64,000 nt of DNA, from positions 21,317,505 through 21,381,504 of the forward strand of contig CM055274.1 of assembly GCA_029237695.1 (NCBI GenBank), given 5' to 3'. Each line of letters starts with the position of its first letter. Position 1 is the stretch's first letter. The notes under the pieces were generated by a model, which saw only the letters and a list, made by a program, of their open reading frames with translations, made no database searches and was not told the DNA's origin. Positions 21,163 to 32,415 of the stretch are shown one piece after another. The DNA comes from Conchocele bisecta (taxonomy: Eukaryota > Mollusca > Bivalvia > Lucinida > Thyasiridae). The position numbers and the translations under genes were made by a program.

Positions 21163-22556
21163 TCACCTAAGCGAAGCTCATGTGAGCTTTTGTTACCGCA
21201 ATGTGTCCGTCGTCCGTCGTCCGTGTCCGTCGTCGTCCGTGAACATTTTCAAACGTCTTCTCCTCGGTAACCATTGGGCCTATAGTCACCAAACTTAATG
21301 ATCATGGTCCTTAGGTAGGGGGATTACAAAATTGTTAAAATGACATCATTGCGTAATCCAAGATGGCCGCCATCTAAAAATAGCACAAATTCTTCAAAAA
21401 TCTTCTTCTCAAGAACCGCCAACCGGATTTCGACAAAACTTGGTAGGAATGATCGATGTACAATGCTCTTTCAAAGTTGTTAAAATGATGACCCTGGGGT
21501 CAAAACTGGGCGTGGCCCGTGGGGTCAAATTGGGGTCAAATTTTATTTTTGACCGAATATGGTCAAGTTATATATCGAATTGAAGGTATCAAAGAGGCGA
21601 TCACTCTGGTGCATTTCTTGTCGAAATCTGATGGTTATGTCATCCGAGATGGCCGCCGAAAGGTCAAAAGGTCGTTCTTTTATTAGAGATTTCAAAATTC
21701 TTCTTCACATGAACCGCTTGGCCCATGGTAGCCAAACTTAAAAGTTATGGTCCATGGGTGAAGCCTTTTCAGATTTGCTAAAATGGAGGTCATCGCTAAT
21801 CCAAGATGGCCGCCGCCTAAAAATAGCATAAATTCTTAAAAAATCTTCTCATGAACCACTAGCCACATTTCGACGAAACTTTCAAAGTTGTTAAAATGGT
21901 GACCCCGGTGTCAAATATGGGCATAGCCCGTGGGGTCAAATTGAACTTAAAAATTATGTTCCATGGGTGAAGCCTTTTCAGATTTGTTAAAATGGAGGTC
22001 ATCGCTAATCCAAGTTGGCCGCCGTCTAAAAATAGCATAAATTTTTTAAAAATCTTCTTCTCATGAACCGCTGGCCGGATTTCGACTAAACTTGGTAGGA
22101 ATGATCGATTTACAATGCTCTTTCAAAGTTGTGAAAGTGGTGACCCCGAGGTCAAAAATGGGCATGGCCCGTGGGGTCAAATTGGGGTCAACTTTTATTT
22201 TTGACCGGATATGCTCATGCCATATATCAAATTGAAGGTATCGATGAGGCGATTGCTCTGGTGCAATATTTGATGATTATGTCATCCATGATGGCCACCA
22301 AAAGGTCCATTTATTCAAGATTTTGAACGTCTTTTTCTCAGGAACCACATGGCCGATGCTGGCCAAACTTCATAGGAAGTTAAGATCCTTGGGTGAAGCA
22401 TTTTCAGATTTGGTAAAATGAGTCATCGCTTAATCCAAGATGACCGCCATCTAAAAATAGCACAATTTTTTTAAAACACATGAACTCAATGTCACATTCT
22501 CCTCTGGTGTTCATGGAGTCAGGTGAGCGAATTAGGGCCATCATGGCCCTCTTGTT
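21163..22556 (+). mobile_element. HEL-type element, 'agctcacctaagcgaagctc' subfamily
   Basis: The 5' hairpin is agctcacctaagcg...tgtgagct, followed by (tccgtcg)n. Several core units follow with 'ccaagatggccgcc', 'aaaatagcacaaattcttca' and 'aactt(g)gtaggaatgatcga'. It ends 'ggtgagcgaattagggccat' plus 'catggccctcttgttt'. The end hairpin gggccatcatggccc precedes CTTGTT. Other copies: 45379-46602, 58890-60836. Confidence 0.75.
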
Positions 22557-22880
22557 TTTAGTGTCCATGCCTCGCCCCAAGGCACGACATGCAGGCCGCG
22601 GCCATCTAGTTTTGGCTCTCTAGTTACTCGACAGATACCCATTGTGAATGTAGTAGGATTAGTACTAATCTTATTAGCGTTAGGGGTTTGGAGCTAAGTG
22701 ACTGGGATGGCGAGGACCTGGCACCAGATCACGTTATTCGAATTTCAGGGTTGAAACTATAATTATTTTCCTGTAAATATTCTGTTCTGATTTTAGGACT
22801 GATTAGGTGGAATATGTTGATTTGATCCAATTACCCCAGCCTACAATGACCTTAGCTGTTGACAGGCTGCAAACACTATT
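22557..22880 (+). repeat. HEL tail fragment and SINE-2 fragment
   Basis: 'ccatgcctcgccccaaggca' to 'ggccatctagttttg' is at 22563-22615. SINE-2 remnants 'ggcaccagatcacgttattc' to 'cttagctgttgacaggctgc' are at 22690-22880. Confidence 0.55.
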
Positions 22881-23942
22881 TACATAACTGACATACATAA
22901 CTGACAATTCTGCTAATATACTCAATGTTTAAGAACATCAAATAGCTTATTATTCACCAAACACAGCAGTTATGAACATGTTGAATATTTGCCATAGAAG
23001 GCCATATTAGGTACATTATATATATTTTAAAATGGTGAATTTTTTTTGGACCATATTTGGATTTCTCACTTGTTTATTGATTTAAATCACTCAAGGGTTA
23101 TCTTAGTTATATTATTAAAGACATGTACTTCATGTTTCATGCATGAACTCAATGAGACTACATATATAATGATGATACCAAAAGCGTTTGACAGAAGAAA
23201 TATATGTGTTAAATATTGGCAGCCATATTAGATTTCTACTATCTGTAGCCATTTATTCCGGTCTATATTATAGAATATAATTATATATTATATATATATA
23301 ATTGATTGATAACACATATAGATGCACTTGTAACAACATCATGTTGATGTTGTATCAAGTGCATTATTTGAACCTGCAGTAAGGCTAAAGAAAGACGTGT
23401 TTATATGGCGGCCATTTTGAATTATTTACGGCATTCCAAATTGTCTGTTACTTAGTAATACAGTTAATATGTAATAATGATAACATAAACAGTGTCTGTG
23501 CTGGTAGTCATATACAGATATGTATCATTTAAGGAAGAGAAACACTTAATTCTTAAAAACAGTATTACACTATACTTATACTGGCGGCCATTTTGACAAA
23601 CTATAATGTCATATTTAAGCACTACTCTTTGTTGACACACTATTTGTAAATAGTATCAAGTGGAATGGTGTTGAAAAATTAATTCTATGTCATAGAGTGA
23701 ACAATGTTATAACATAATTATAACAAAATTATCTAGCAAACCCCACACCTATGCAGTATGATTGATGACAATAATAGTGGCAATTTTGAATTCAAGATGG
23801 CGGCCCAGATAGTGATGGAAAAAAATGGTACCAATTTGTTTTTTGTTTTATTGTGTCTCAGTATGAAACTAAACACAAAATGCAAGACTATAGCAAAAAT
23901 TTCAGTGAATGCAAATATTTTCACATTCTGACACAGACTAGT
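22881..23942. other. A/T-rich intronic stretch without recognised gene
   Basis: It contains a (at)n run at 23277-23302 and repeated 'ggcggccattttga' motifs near 23410, 23583 and 23800, as in the 19280 region. No coding signal is seen. Confidence 0.45.
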
Positions 23943-24712
23943 GTAGAGAGCTGTCACGCGGACTATTCCGTGAGTGGTCCTCTTGTACATTATATACCCT
24001 GTGTAGAGAGCTGTCACGCGGACTATTCCGTGAGTGGTCCTCTTGTTGTACATTATATACCCTGTGTAGAGAGCTGTCACGCGGACTATGCCGTGAGTGG
24101 TCCTCTTGTTGTACATTCTATACCCTGTGTAGAGAGCTGTCACGCGGACTATGCCGTGAGTGGTCCTCTTGTTGTACATTCTATACCCTGTGTAGAGAGC
24201 TGTCATCGGTCATACAGACTATGCCGTGAGTGGTCGGTCCTCTTGTTGTACATTATATACCCTGTGTAGAGAGCTGACGCGGACTATGCCGTGAGTGGTC
24301 CTCTTGTTGTACATTATATACCCTGTGTAGAGAGCTGTCACGCGGACTATGCCGTGAGTGGTCCTCTTGTTGTACATTCTATACCCTGTGTAGAGAGCTG
24401 TCATCGGTCATACAGACTATGCCGTGAGTGGTCCTCTTGTTGTACATTATATACCCTGTGTAGAGAGCTGACGCGGACTATGCCGTGAGTGGTCCTCTTG
24501 TTGTACATTATATACCCTGTGTAGAGAGCTGTCACGCGGACTATGCCGTGAGTGGTCCTCTTGTTGTACATTCTATACCCTGTGAGAGAGCTGTCACGCG
24601 GACTATGCCGTGAGTGGTCCTCTTGTTGTACATTCTATACCCTGTGTAGAGAGCTGTCACGCGGACTATGCCGTGAGTGGTCCTCTTGTTGTACATTCTA
24701 TACCCTGTGTAG
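23943..24712 (+). repeat. Minisatellite of 13 acceptor-containing units before exon G
   Basis: AG acceptor copies end at 23946, 24006, 24069, 24132, 24195, 24269, 24330, 24393, 24463, 24524, 24586, 24649 and 24712. The main period is 63 bp. Each unit is 43 nt of exon G start ('agagctgtcacgcggactat...') plus 20 nt of intron ('acattctataccctgtgtag'). A 63-bp unit keeps the reading frame. Units 11-13 are in the frame of exon G. Confidence 0.92.
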
Positions 24713-24900
24713 AGAGCTGTCACGCGGACTATGCCGTGAGTGGTCCTCTTGTTGTGGCCGACCCAGATCTCACCTCCACCTCCACCAGCTACTCCAACGA
24801 GACATACTCCGCCCCCTCTGCCCGCCTCCACCCTGTCTACCCGAATACGCCAGTCTCGTGTTGGCGCCCTCATGTCAACGACACAGCTCCGTGGATTCAG
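24713..24900 (+). CDS. Exon G: F5/8C domain 2, N-terminal part
   Basis: The acceptor is taccctgtgtag, the last of 13 tandem copies, and the donor attcag|gtatga. It enters in phase 1 and leaves in phase 0. It encodes 'ESCHADYAVSGPLVVADPDL', 'TSYSNETYSAPSARLHPVY' and 'VNDTAPWIQ'. Cys, SG turn, 'ARL' and 'WIQ' match the discoidin N-terminal half. If the acceptor at 24649 or 24586 is used, 21 or 42 extra in-frame residues of the repeat precede the domain. The donor is duplicated 82 bp downstream by a MITE target-site duplication. The exon is well supported; its exact 5' end is ambiguous. Confidence 0.87.
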
Positions 24901-24910
24901 GTATGAAACT

Positions 24911-24982
24911 TAGTTGCAAACGGTAACTCTTGCAATCTACTTCCGTGCGGGAGTAAATTGCAAGAGTTACCGTTCGCAACTA
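24911..24982. mobile_element. 72-bp hairpin MITE with 10-bp target duplication at the exon G donor
   Basis: The terminal inverted repeats are 26 nt with one mismatch (tagttgcaaacggtaactct and complement). It is flanked by perfect direct repeats gtatgaaact at 24901-24910 and 24983-24992. A 9-10-bp duplication is typical of Mutator-like elements. Confidence 0.88.
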
Positions 24983-25026
24983 GTATGAAACTGTGACCAA
25001 GTGAATCATATCACATGGTTATATGT

Positions 25027-25240
25027 ATATGTGGCTGTGAAATGGGGCTTACTGGATTTGTGACTATTCAATAGTAACCTCCCGTAGCCTGATACTGATA
25101 ATCTATATTGCTTGCTAGAAGCATGTCGGGTGTTTCATTGATGGAATGGCGAACAGTGCAGATCCTGATCAGACTGTGCGGATATGGATCTACACTGGTC
25201 GCAAAAAATAAGCCTGTTTTCACCAGTCACAGATGTGTGT
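25027..25240. mobile_element. PAL-F element
   Basis: Ends atatgtggctgtgaaatggg and caccagtcacagatgtg. Interior 'cagtgcagatcctgatcaga' and 'ggatctacactggtcgcaaa'. Confidence 0.65.
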
Positions 25241-25597
25241 AACTGTGACCAGTGTTCTGTAAAGTGATGAGGAGGGTCGAAAAAAAAAAAAACATTTTGG
25301 AAAGTGACTCCGAAACATGGCTAGATAGCTTGGAATTGATGTAACTAAGAAAGCATATATTTTGAAAATTGAACCACAACTTCCCAAATTATTTTTAATA
25401 AATCCGTCAAACCATGTTTTTATTGAGAAATAAGGCAAGATATAACAGCAACAGCAGACGACAATTGTTGTGAGTAGCGGTCTAAGGGTTAATATCTCGT
25501 AGAAAATTCAGTATTTGAAGAAATTTCAGATTGTTCTGTACACTATGACATCAAAATGTGGGCAAACTTGTGTAATGCCATCAGTGGCCGATATTAA
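25241..25597. other. Intronic stretch without recognised feature
   Basis: Apparently unique sequence with a short poly-A (25279-25291). No gene or repeat identified. Confidence 0.4.
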
Positions 25598-26419
25598 TTG
25601 TATCCCCCGGACTCCGTCGGGGGATACTATGGATTTGACAGCGCGCCGCGTCCGCGTCCGCCGCAGACACTTCTTGTCCGGAGCATAACTCGAACACCCT
25701 TTGGAATATTTTCATGAAACTTCACACATGCATAGACCACGACCCGAAGGTGTGTCGCGCACAAGAATGACAACTCTTGCATAGCTAATTTTTGAGTTAT
25801 CTCCCTTTTTTGTTTCTCGCACTGATTTCGTGTCCGGAGCATAACTCCACCACCCTTTGGAATATTTTCATGAAACTTCACACATGCATAGACCACGACC
25901 CGAAGGTGTGTCGCGCACAAGAATGACAACTCTTGCATAGCTAATTTTTTAGTTATCTCCCTTTTTTGTTTCGCGCACTGATTGACCATAACTCGACCAC
26001 CCTTTGGAATATTTTTATGAAACTTAACACATTCAATTAGACCACGAACCGAAGGTGTGTCGTGCACAAGAATGACAACTCTTGCATAGCTAATTTTTGA
26101 GTTATCTTCCTTTTTTGTTTTCGCTCACTGATTTCCTGTCCGGAGCATAACTCGACCACCCTTTGGAATATTTTCATGAAACTTCACACATGCATAGACC
26201 ACGACCCGGAGGTGTGTCGCGCACAAGAATGACAACTCTTGCGTAGCTAATTTTTGAGTTATCTCCCTTTTTTGTTTTGCGCACTACAAACTGGACAATA
26301 ATGCATGAAGACCTGTTTTGTCGTCTGCTCTGTACACCTTTTCTCTTGTGTTCTGTACACCTTTCCTGTGGAGAGAACAATAGAGACTGGGAGAACCATG
26401 TGCTAGCATGGGCTAGCAT

Positions 26420-27345
26420 GTGCAGATGTCCAGTGCTTGACCACTGTTGACCAGGTAATTTATACTGGTAAATTACTACATTGGATATTACATTGAAAAT
26501 ATTGTGGCATTATGTGGACCTATGCAGATATATGTAGATGAATATAGGACTATTAAAAAAAAAATCTGGGCTCCAGTAGCAAGCATTATTATTTTTAAAC
26601 TTTTTTTTTTTTTTTTTCCATTTTTTTTTTTTCATTTTTTTTTTCATTTTTTTTCTTCAAATTATTTTTCAATTTTTGTCCAGTAGCATAAGGTCGTAAG
26701 TGCTATATACAGACTATTCACATGTGCATGACCACTGACCACTTACAGGTAATTTATACAGGTAAATGATTATATTACATTTCCGTAAACTGTGTTGAAA
26801 ATATTGTGGGAATATGTGGACCTGTGTATATATGATATGTAGATAAATGTAGGACTATTAAAAAACATTCTGGGCTCCAGTAGGGAGCATTATTCTTTTT
26901 TTTTTTTTAATTTAATTTTTTTTTTTCTTTTTTTTTTATTTTTTTTTTTACATTCTTTTTCAATTTTTTAACTGACCACTAACTTATTACAGGTAATTTA
27001 TACAGGTACATTATTACATTTCCGTAAACTGTGTTGACAATATTGTGGCAGTGTGGACCTGTGCAGATATATGTAGATAAATATAGGACTATTAACAAAA
27101 ATTCTGGGCTCCAATAGCGAGCATTATTATTTTATTTTTTTTTGTATATTACATTTCCTTAAATGTGTTGAAAATATTGTGGCATTATGTGGACCTGTGC
27201 AGATATATGTAGATAAATATAGGACTATTAAAAAAAATTCTGGGCTCCAGTAGCAAGCATTATTATTTTTAATTTTTAACTTTTTTTCCTTTTTTTCCAT
27301 TTTTTTTTTTTCATTTTTTTTTTTTCAAATTCTTTTTAAATTTTT
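26420..27345. repeat. Four units of about 240-300 bp with poly-T tails
   Basis: The block 'caggtaatttatacaggta', 'gaaaatattgtggcattatg', 'gactattaaaaaa', 'ctgggctccagtag' and a T-rich run repeats at about 26450, 26750, 26990 and 27130. One further copy is at 56080-56246. Confidence 0.75.
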
Positions 27346-27389
27346 GTGTCTAGTAGCATAAGGTCGTAAGTGCTATATACAGACTATTA

Positions 27390-27562
27390 TCATATAATAA
27401 AACAATTATTGACTAGTGAGCCATCGAATATAATCTGATATTCTATGGTTCACTAGTCAATAATTGTATAATATGTTCGGGCCAGTGAAAATTGCTTTCG
27501 GGCCCAGGCTCGAGGTCAAGGCGGGACAAGGCGAGGCATCTGATTCCGCGGAATTCTTGTTT
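27390..27562. repeat. Palindrome followed by a HEL 3' end
   Basis: The stem 'acaattattgactagtgagc' pairs with its complement around 'aatataatctgatatt'. It is followed by 'gcccaggctcgaggtcaagg' and 'attccgcggaattcttgttt'. The same combination occurs at 61330-61494. Confidence 0.75.
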
Positions 27563-27633
27563 ACTTATCTCCCTTTGTTGTTTTGTGCTCTGATTTTGTA
27601 TCCAGAGCATAACTCGAACACCCTTTGGAATAT

Positions 27634-29008
27634 TTTTATGCCCCACCACGATAGTGGAGGGGGCATTTAGTGTTACCCTTGTCCGTCCGTCCGTCCGTCC
27701 GTCCGTCCGTCCTCCGTCCGTCCGTCCGCACACGAATGGGTACTTGTTGTAAGCGTACGGGGATCTTATTGGGTAGGGTTAGGATAGTGTTGGGTACTCT
27801 TGTTGGGTATTTTTATACAGTAAAAACCCAACAAGTATTCATTCGTAGGAACGTGCGTCCCGTCCTCCCGTCCGTCCGTCCGTCCGTCCGTCACAAAACT
27901 TTAACACTCTGGTAAATGTCTCTTAATTTCTTCATCCTTCGACCGATCTGCTTCATATTTCATATACGCATTGCTCTAATGGTCCTCTACCGCCCTGTGC
28001 CAAATCCACGTTCGTTCTGCCCCCGCCAAGTCCAGGGTCAAGGTCACATACTTGGTGCTTCAAAAACTTTAACGCTCGGGTAAATATCTTATACTTTCTG
28101 TTTTCTTTCATGGATCATCTTCATATTTCATATACGCATTGCTCTAATGGTCCTCTACCGCCCTGTGCCAAATCCACGTTCGTCCTGCCCCACCAATCCC
28201 AGGGTCAAGGTCACATACTTGGTGCTTCAAAAACTTTAACGCTCGGGTAAATATCTTATAATTTTTATTTCCATTCACGGATCAACTTCATATTTCATAT
28301 ACGCGTTGCTCTAATGGTCGTCTACCGCCCTGTGCCAAATCCACGTTCGTCCTGCCCCCGCCAAGCCCAGGGTCAAGGTCACATACTTAGTGCTTCAAAA
28401 ACTTTAACGCTCGGGTAAATATCTTATAATTTCTGTTTTCTTTCATGGATCATCTTCATATTTCATATATGCATTGCTCTAATGGTCCTCTACCGTCCTG
28501 TGCCAAATCCACGTTCGTCCTGCCCCCGCCAATCCCAGGGTCAAGGTCACATACTTGGTGCTTCAAAAACTTTAATGCTCAGGTAAATATCTTATAATTT
28601 TTCTTTCCATTCACGGATCAACTTCATATTTCATATATGCGTTGCTCTAATGGTCCTCTACCGCCCTGTGCCAAATCCACGTTCGTCCCGCACCCGCCAA
28701 GCCCAGGGTTAACATCATATACTTAGTGCTTCAAAAACTTTAACGCTCGGGTAAATATCTTATAATTTCTGTTTTCTTTCACGGATCAGCTTCATATTTC
28801 ATATGTGCATTGCTCTAATGGTCCTCTACCACCCTGTGCCAAATCCACGTTTGTCCTGCCCCCGCCAAGCCCAGGTCAAGGTCACATACTTGGTGCTTCA
28901 AAAACTTTAACTCAGGTAAAAGAAAATTTTGACTTGCAATTTGGCCTCATTTATTATCAAAGCGATATGTGGGACATCCGTGTTCTATGAACACATTTTC
29001 TAGTTTAT
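27634..29008 (+). mobile_element. Nested HEL-type element with (TCCG)n and six core repeats
   Basis: It starts with the hairpin tatgccccaccacgatagtg...ggggca, then tccg tracts at 27683-27727 and 27857-27891. About six units of 175-180 bp follow ('gctctaatggtcctctaccg', 'cagggtcaaggtcacatact'). It ends 'acacattttctagttt'. It splits the host unit at 'ggaatattttt' / 'ttaaacttcacac'. Confidence 0.75.
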
Positions 29009-29483
29009 TAAACTTCACACATGCATAGAAGACGACCCAAAGGTGTGGCACGTAAGAATGACAACTCTTGCGTCGTTAATTTCTTAGTTATCTCCCTTTG
29101 TTGTTTCGTGCACTGATTTCTTGTCTGGAGCATAACTCGAACACCCTTTGGAATATTTTCATGAAACTTTACACATGCATAGACCACGACCCTAAAGGTG
29201 TGTCCCGCAAGAATGACAACTCTTGCATCACCAATTCTTTAGTTATCTCCCTTTGTTTTTCCGTCACTGATTTTGTCTCCGGAGCATAACTCGAACACCC
29301 TTGTGTATCTGGGGAGGGTTATACACATGCGCTTGTCGACAAGCGTCCATTTCTAGTTATACACAAGATTTGTATGTGAATAGTTTATTTCAGGCTTCTA
29401 ATATCAGGCTACATTTTATCACCGCCCTGATTGTCTGTCTGTCTGTCCGTTTGTTTGTTTGTCTATTAGTATGTCATTGAAAA

Positions 29484-30300
29484 TTTGTGGCTGTGACTGG
29501 AGATCCGCACGGTCTGATCCGGATCTGCACTGTTCGCCATTCCATCAATGAAACACTCGTCATGCTTACAACAAGAAATATATATCGTTTATTAGGTTAC
29601 AGGTGTGTGCTATTTGATCAGAAGCTACATTGATCACAAATCCGATACGCCCCCATCAATTAGTAGTTTCAGTTTGTTGTGCCTATTTTGTAGTGTTTTG
29701 AAAAAGTGTTGGTATGCAGTGAAACCTCTCTAATCACAAGAAAACATTTGTGTTCTTATTTTTGATGAGCTTCTTGGCCATTTATCTCTGGGGATAGTGT
29801 CCGTTCATGATCATATAGCACACAGCTATGGCTTTGATGATCAAATGCACAATTCTCGGAGAAGCCTCTCTAAACCGGGGGAGGGTGTCCGGTTTAGACA
29901 GATTTCACTGGTATTTATATTTGCATACTCACACTTTTCAAAATCACTGTATAATCAGCTAAAATAGATGTGGCATGCCTTACTTGAGTAACGATACATC
30001 CTTCCACATTAGGTAATACAATTGCCCTCGCTACTGATCGTACATCCGTCCGTCTGTCTGTTTATTTATTTGAAAGTTTTTGTAAGTTTCTCAATCACCT
30101 ATAATTTTGGTTTGCCTTCAGCTAATATTTTCGTATTGCACACATGCATTACTTAGTAATGATACATCTTTCCACATTAATACATTTATCCTCCCTACTG
30201 ATTGTACGTCCTTCCGTCTGTCTGTTTATTTTTTTGAACGTTTTTGTAAGAGTTTCTCAAATAGGGGCCCTAATTGCATTGATAGGCCACTTTTTCTAGT
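29484..30300. repeat. PAL-F element, unassigned sequence and HEL-like fragments
   Basis: PAL-F spans 29484-29662. The stretch 29663-29990 shows nothing recognisable. From 30000, two degenerate units with 'tacatccgtccgtctgtctg' and 'aagagtttctcaaatagggg' end in 'ccactttttctagttg' at about 30303, only some 12-15 nt before the exon H acceptor. Confidence 0.5.
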
Positions 30301-30315
30301 TGACGCCCATTTCAG

Positions 30316-30468
30316 GTTGACCTGACATCCATAATGGTGATACAGGGGGTGACGATACGCGGCAATCCCTCCGCGAGTGAGTGGGTCACCGCATTTCAAG
30401 TGTCGTACAGTGAGAGTGGAGGTCCCAGCACATTCAGATATTACCAGGAGCCGTATGGCATAGCGAAG
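30316..30468 (+). CDS. Exon H: F5/8C domain 2, central part
   Basis: The acceptor is gcccatttcag and the donor gcgaag|gtgggc. It is 51 codons, phase 0 at both ends. It encodes 'VDLTSIMVIQGVTIRGNPSA', 'SEWVTAFQVSYSESGG' and 'YYQEPYGIAK'. It continues 'WIQ|VDL' from exon G and holds the 'qGVxiRG' and 'WVTxFxVSYS' strands of the discoidin fold. The 'TQGR' position reads 'IRGN'. Intron position and phase are the same as for exon K of domain 3, which supports common descent of domains 2 and 3. Confidence 0.93.
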
Positions 30469-30529
30469 GTGGGCCTCTCATTAACCTTTTCACCCCTATG
30501 TAACTGGGGGCTGTTGCACTTTCACTATG

Positions 30530-31145
30530 GGAATGAATGGCCTTTTTGTGGAATTTATCGGGGTATAAACTTGGAAAAGTCGCGGGAATACTGGACGAAG
30601 GCCGGAAGGCCTCGTCCAGTATTCCTGCGACTTTTCCAAGTTTATATCCCCGATAAATTCCACTAAAAGGCCATTCATTCCTTATAATTCCAGCATTTGA
30701 AATAAATTCATCAAGAAAATGTGTTTATTTTCCGTTTTCATAAGAATTATTTTAACTGCGCCTCACGGTTACGGAAAGTAGTTCGGCATGGGAGTTTACT
30801 GGGATATAAATTTTGGACAGAGACTTGCTACGGGCCAATCAAATGTTAGGGAATTGTGTAAATATTTTTGTGCTGGAATTATTAAACTTTGTACGACAAA
30901 AATGTTGGTAAGTGAAAATTTATGATCGTCTGGAAATTTCAATTTGATGGATTTACATTTATTGAGCATAGGCTGCATGTGCATATGACATTTTCAAAGT
31001 ACATGCGGAATTATATTCCGCATGTCCTCTGAACATTTTGTCAAATTTTGATTTTATTTGTGAAAAAGATTGTAAATTTTGTAACGTATTTAATGAAATT
31101 ACGCAGATGTCTGAACGTACAAAATTGCATGTCGTGTCTCATATG
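30530..31145. mobile_element. PAL-C, PAL-D fragment and PAL-B remnant in series
   Basis: PAL-C hairpin is at 30530-30690 with its 3' flank to about 30882 ('tgggatataaattttggaca', 'tttgtgctggaattatt'). A PAL-D half is at 30883-30988 ('tttattgagcataggctgca'). A PAL-B remnant ends at 31142 ('gcatgtcgtgtctcat'). Confidence 0.65.
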
Positions 31146-31195
31146 GTAAGCTGGCGCTCATTGTCAAGTTATTTTGGTTCTTTTTTAACTGAATA

Positions 31196-31320
31196 ATTGA
31201 ATGATGACAGAATGAATTAATTAATTAATGAATGAATGAATGATCAAAGGAATGGATGAATGACTTGAGATAATGAATGATGGAATGAACACATCAGCCA
31301 ATCAATCAGTAATTGAAAGT
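31196..31320. repeat. Degenerate (aatg)n repeat
   Basis: Runs of 'gaatgaatgaatgaatga' and variants. Simple sequence of little further note. Confidence 0.7.
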
Positions 31321-31324
31321 GTAT

Positions 31325-31592
31325 GTACAGTGGGGTCAGCGTGTAACCTGTCGTGTTCGTTCGTGTGCGCACTTACACGCTGACCCCACTGTAATTCATG
31401 TATAAAAAAAAAAATGTAAATATTTTTCGGCATTTTTTTCCATTTCGCATCAAAAGTGTATGTTGTTACCACTCAGTTGAACCGTCTCGGCGAGACGGTT
31501 CAACTGAGTGGTAACAACATACACATTGGGTGGGTAGCGAACCAACCTGTCGTGTTCGTTCGTGTGTGCACTTACACGCTGACCCCACCGTA
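31325..31592. mobile_element. TA-flanked palindromic MITE, perfect 34-nt-arm palindrome and MITE fragment
   Basis: 31325-31393 is a short foldback with ends tacagtggggtcagcgtgta and complement. 31456-31524 is a perfect inverted repeat with 34-nt arms and a 1-nt centre ('gttgaaccgtctcg' g 'cgagacggttcaac'). 31527-31592 repeats the right half of the first MITE. Confidence 0.85.
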
Positions 31593-31656
31593 AGCAGGGG
31601 ACTAAGTCCCATATACCTTCTTCTCCCACTGACACCTTCACTTGGCTACACTGCAG

Positions 31657-31804
31657 GTCATACCAGGTAACCGAGACAACAGAACGCCTATCACATATAT
31701 CTTCAAGTCACACCTACTGGCTCGCTTTGTCCGGATAGAGCCGAAGGCATCAAACAAAGGCGGATACATTGCCCTCGCTTTTGATGTGTTGGTTTGCCCA
31801 CAAG
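31657..31804 (+). CDS. Exon I: F5/8C domain 2, C-terminal part
   Basis: The acceptor is ggctacactgcag and the donor cacaag|gtaaga. It enters in phase 0 and leaves in phase 1. It encodes 'VIPGNRDNRTPITYIFKSHL', 'LARFVRIEPKASNKGGYIAL' and 'FDVLVCPQ'. 'GNxDN', 'ARFVRIxP' and the closing Cys are the discoidin C-terminal signature. The usual 'lRxExxGC' end is altered to 'LAFDVLVC', without the Arg-x-Glu pair. Domain 2 totals about 163 residues. Confidence 0.93.
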
Positions 31805-31827
31805 GTAAGACACCTTCTTCACTGTTT

Positions 31828-32190
31828 GCTTTTTGCAGCTCAAATAAGTGAATTTTTAAATGTTTTATATTTGTTTATCATTTGTTCCCTATTTAATAAG
31901 GAAGAAAATCAATAATACATTTATTAAAGTAAAATACGCATTGAATTGGGAATGTGGGGGTATAATACTCTTTAGATACAAGACCTATCTGGAGCTCTGG
32001 GAGCTTATGGGATTAGTGACCAGTGTAGCTCCTGATAACACACTCCTGCAGCATGAATTGTATTCATTGTTAGAAGGACGAACAGTGCAGATCCTGATCA
32101 GACTGTGCGGATGCACAGGCTGATTTGGATCTACATTGGTCGCAATACTCATTATAAGCCCAATTTCTAAAGTCACGGCCACAAATACCA
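31828..32190. mobile_element. PAL-G half and PAL-F element
   Basis: PAL-G spans 31828-31998, from 'ctttttgcagctcaaataag' to 'ctatctggagctctgg'. PAL-F continues to 32188 with 'gcagatcctgatcagactgt' and 'aagtcacggccacaaata'. Confidence 0.6.
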
Positions 32191-32312
32191 ATCTCTACCA
32201 GACAATACTGTCTGTTCCACATAATATTTTTTTTATTTAATGTGTTTAATAGCAACTAGTTTGTTGGCAGCAAAATGTGGAACAGACAGTAGTTTCATTT
32301 GATATTCTTTCA

Positions 32313-32398
32313 AATATGAGACACACCATGTGGAATTTGTCATGAAATATATTTACAGAGACCGTGATATTTTCTGTAAATGACGTCAAAATGTAGAA
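32313..32398. repeat. PAL-B half element before exon J
   Basis: 'gagacacaccatgtggaatt' and 'gtgatattttctgtaaatga' are one arm of PAL-B. It ends about 17 nt before the exon J acceptor. Confidence 0.6.
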
Positions 32399-32415
32399 TT
32401 GAATTGAATTTGCAG

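Larger units (their letters stand above)
25598..29356 (+). mobile_element. HEL-type element of about 3.7 kb with nested insertions
   Basis: It starts with the hairpin tatcccccggactccgtcgg and has repeated units of about 165 bp ('caccctttggaatattttca', 'cgaaggtgtgtcgcgcacaa') at 25680-26280. The units resume at 27562-27636 and again at 29009-29290. It ends with 'gcgcttgtcgacaagcgtcc' and atttctagtt. The gaps between unit blocks are filled by other elements (26290-27562 and 27637-29008). Confidence 0.65.

Noticed and set aside
23733..24873. Minus- and plus-strand repetitive frames ('TALYTGYRMYNKRTTHGIVR')
   Set aside because: They are other frames of the 63-bp exon G array; no independent coding support.
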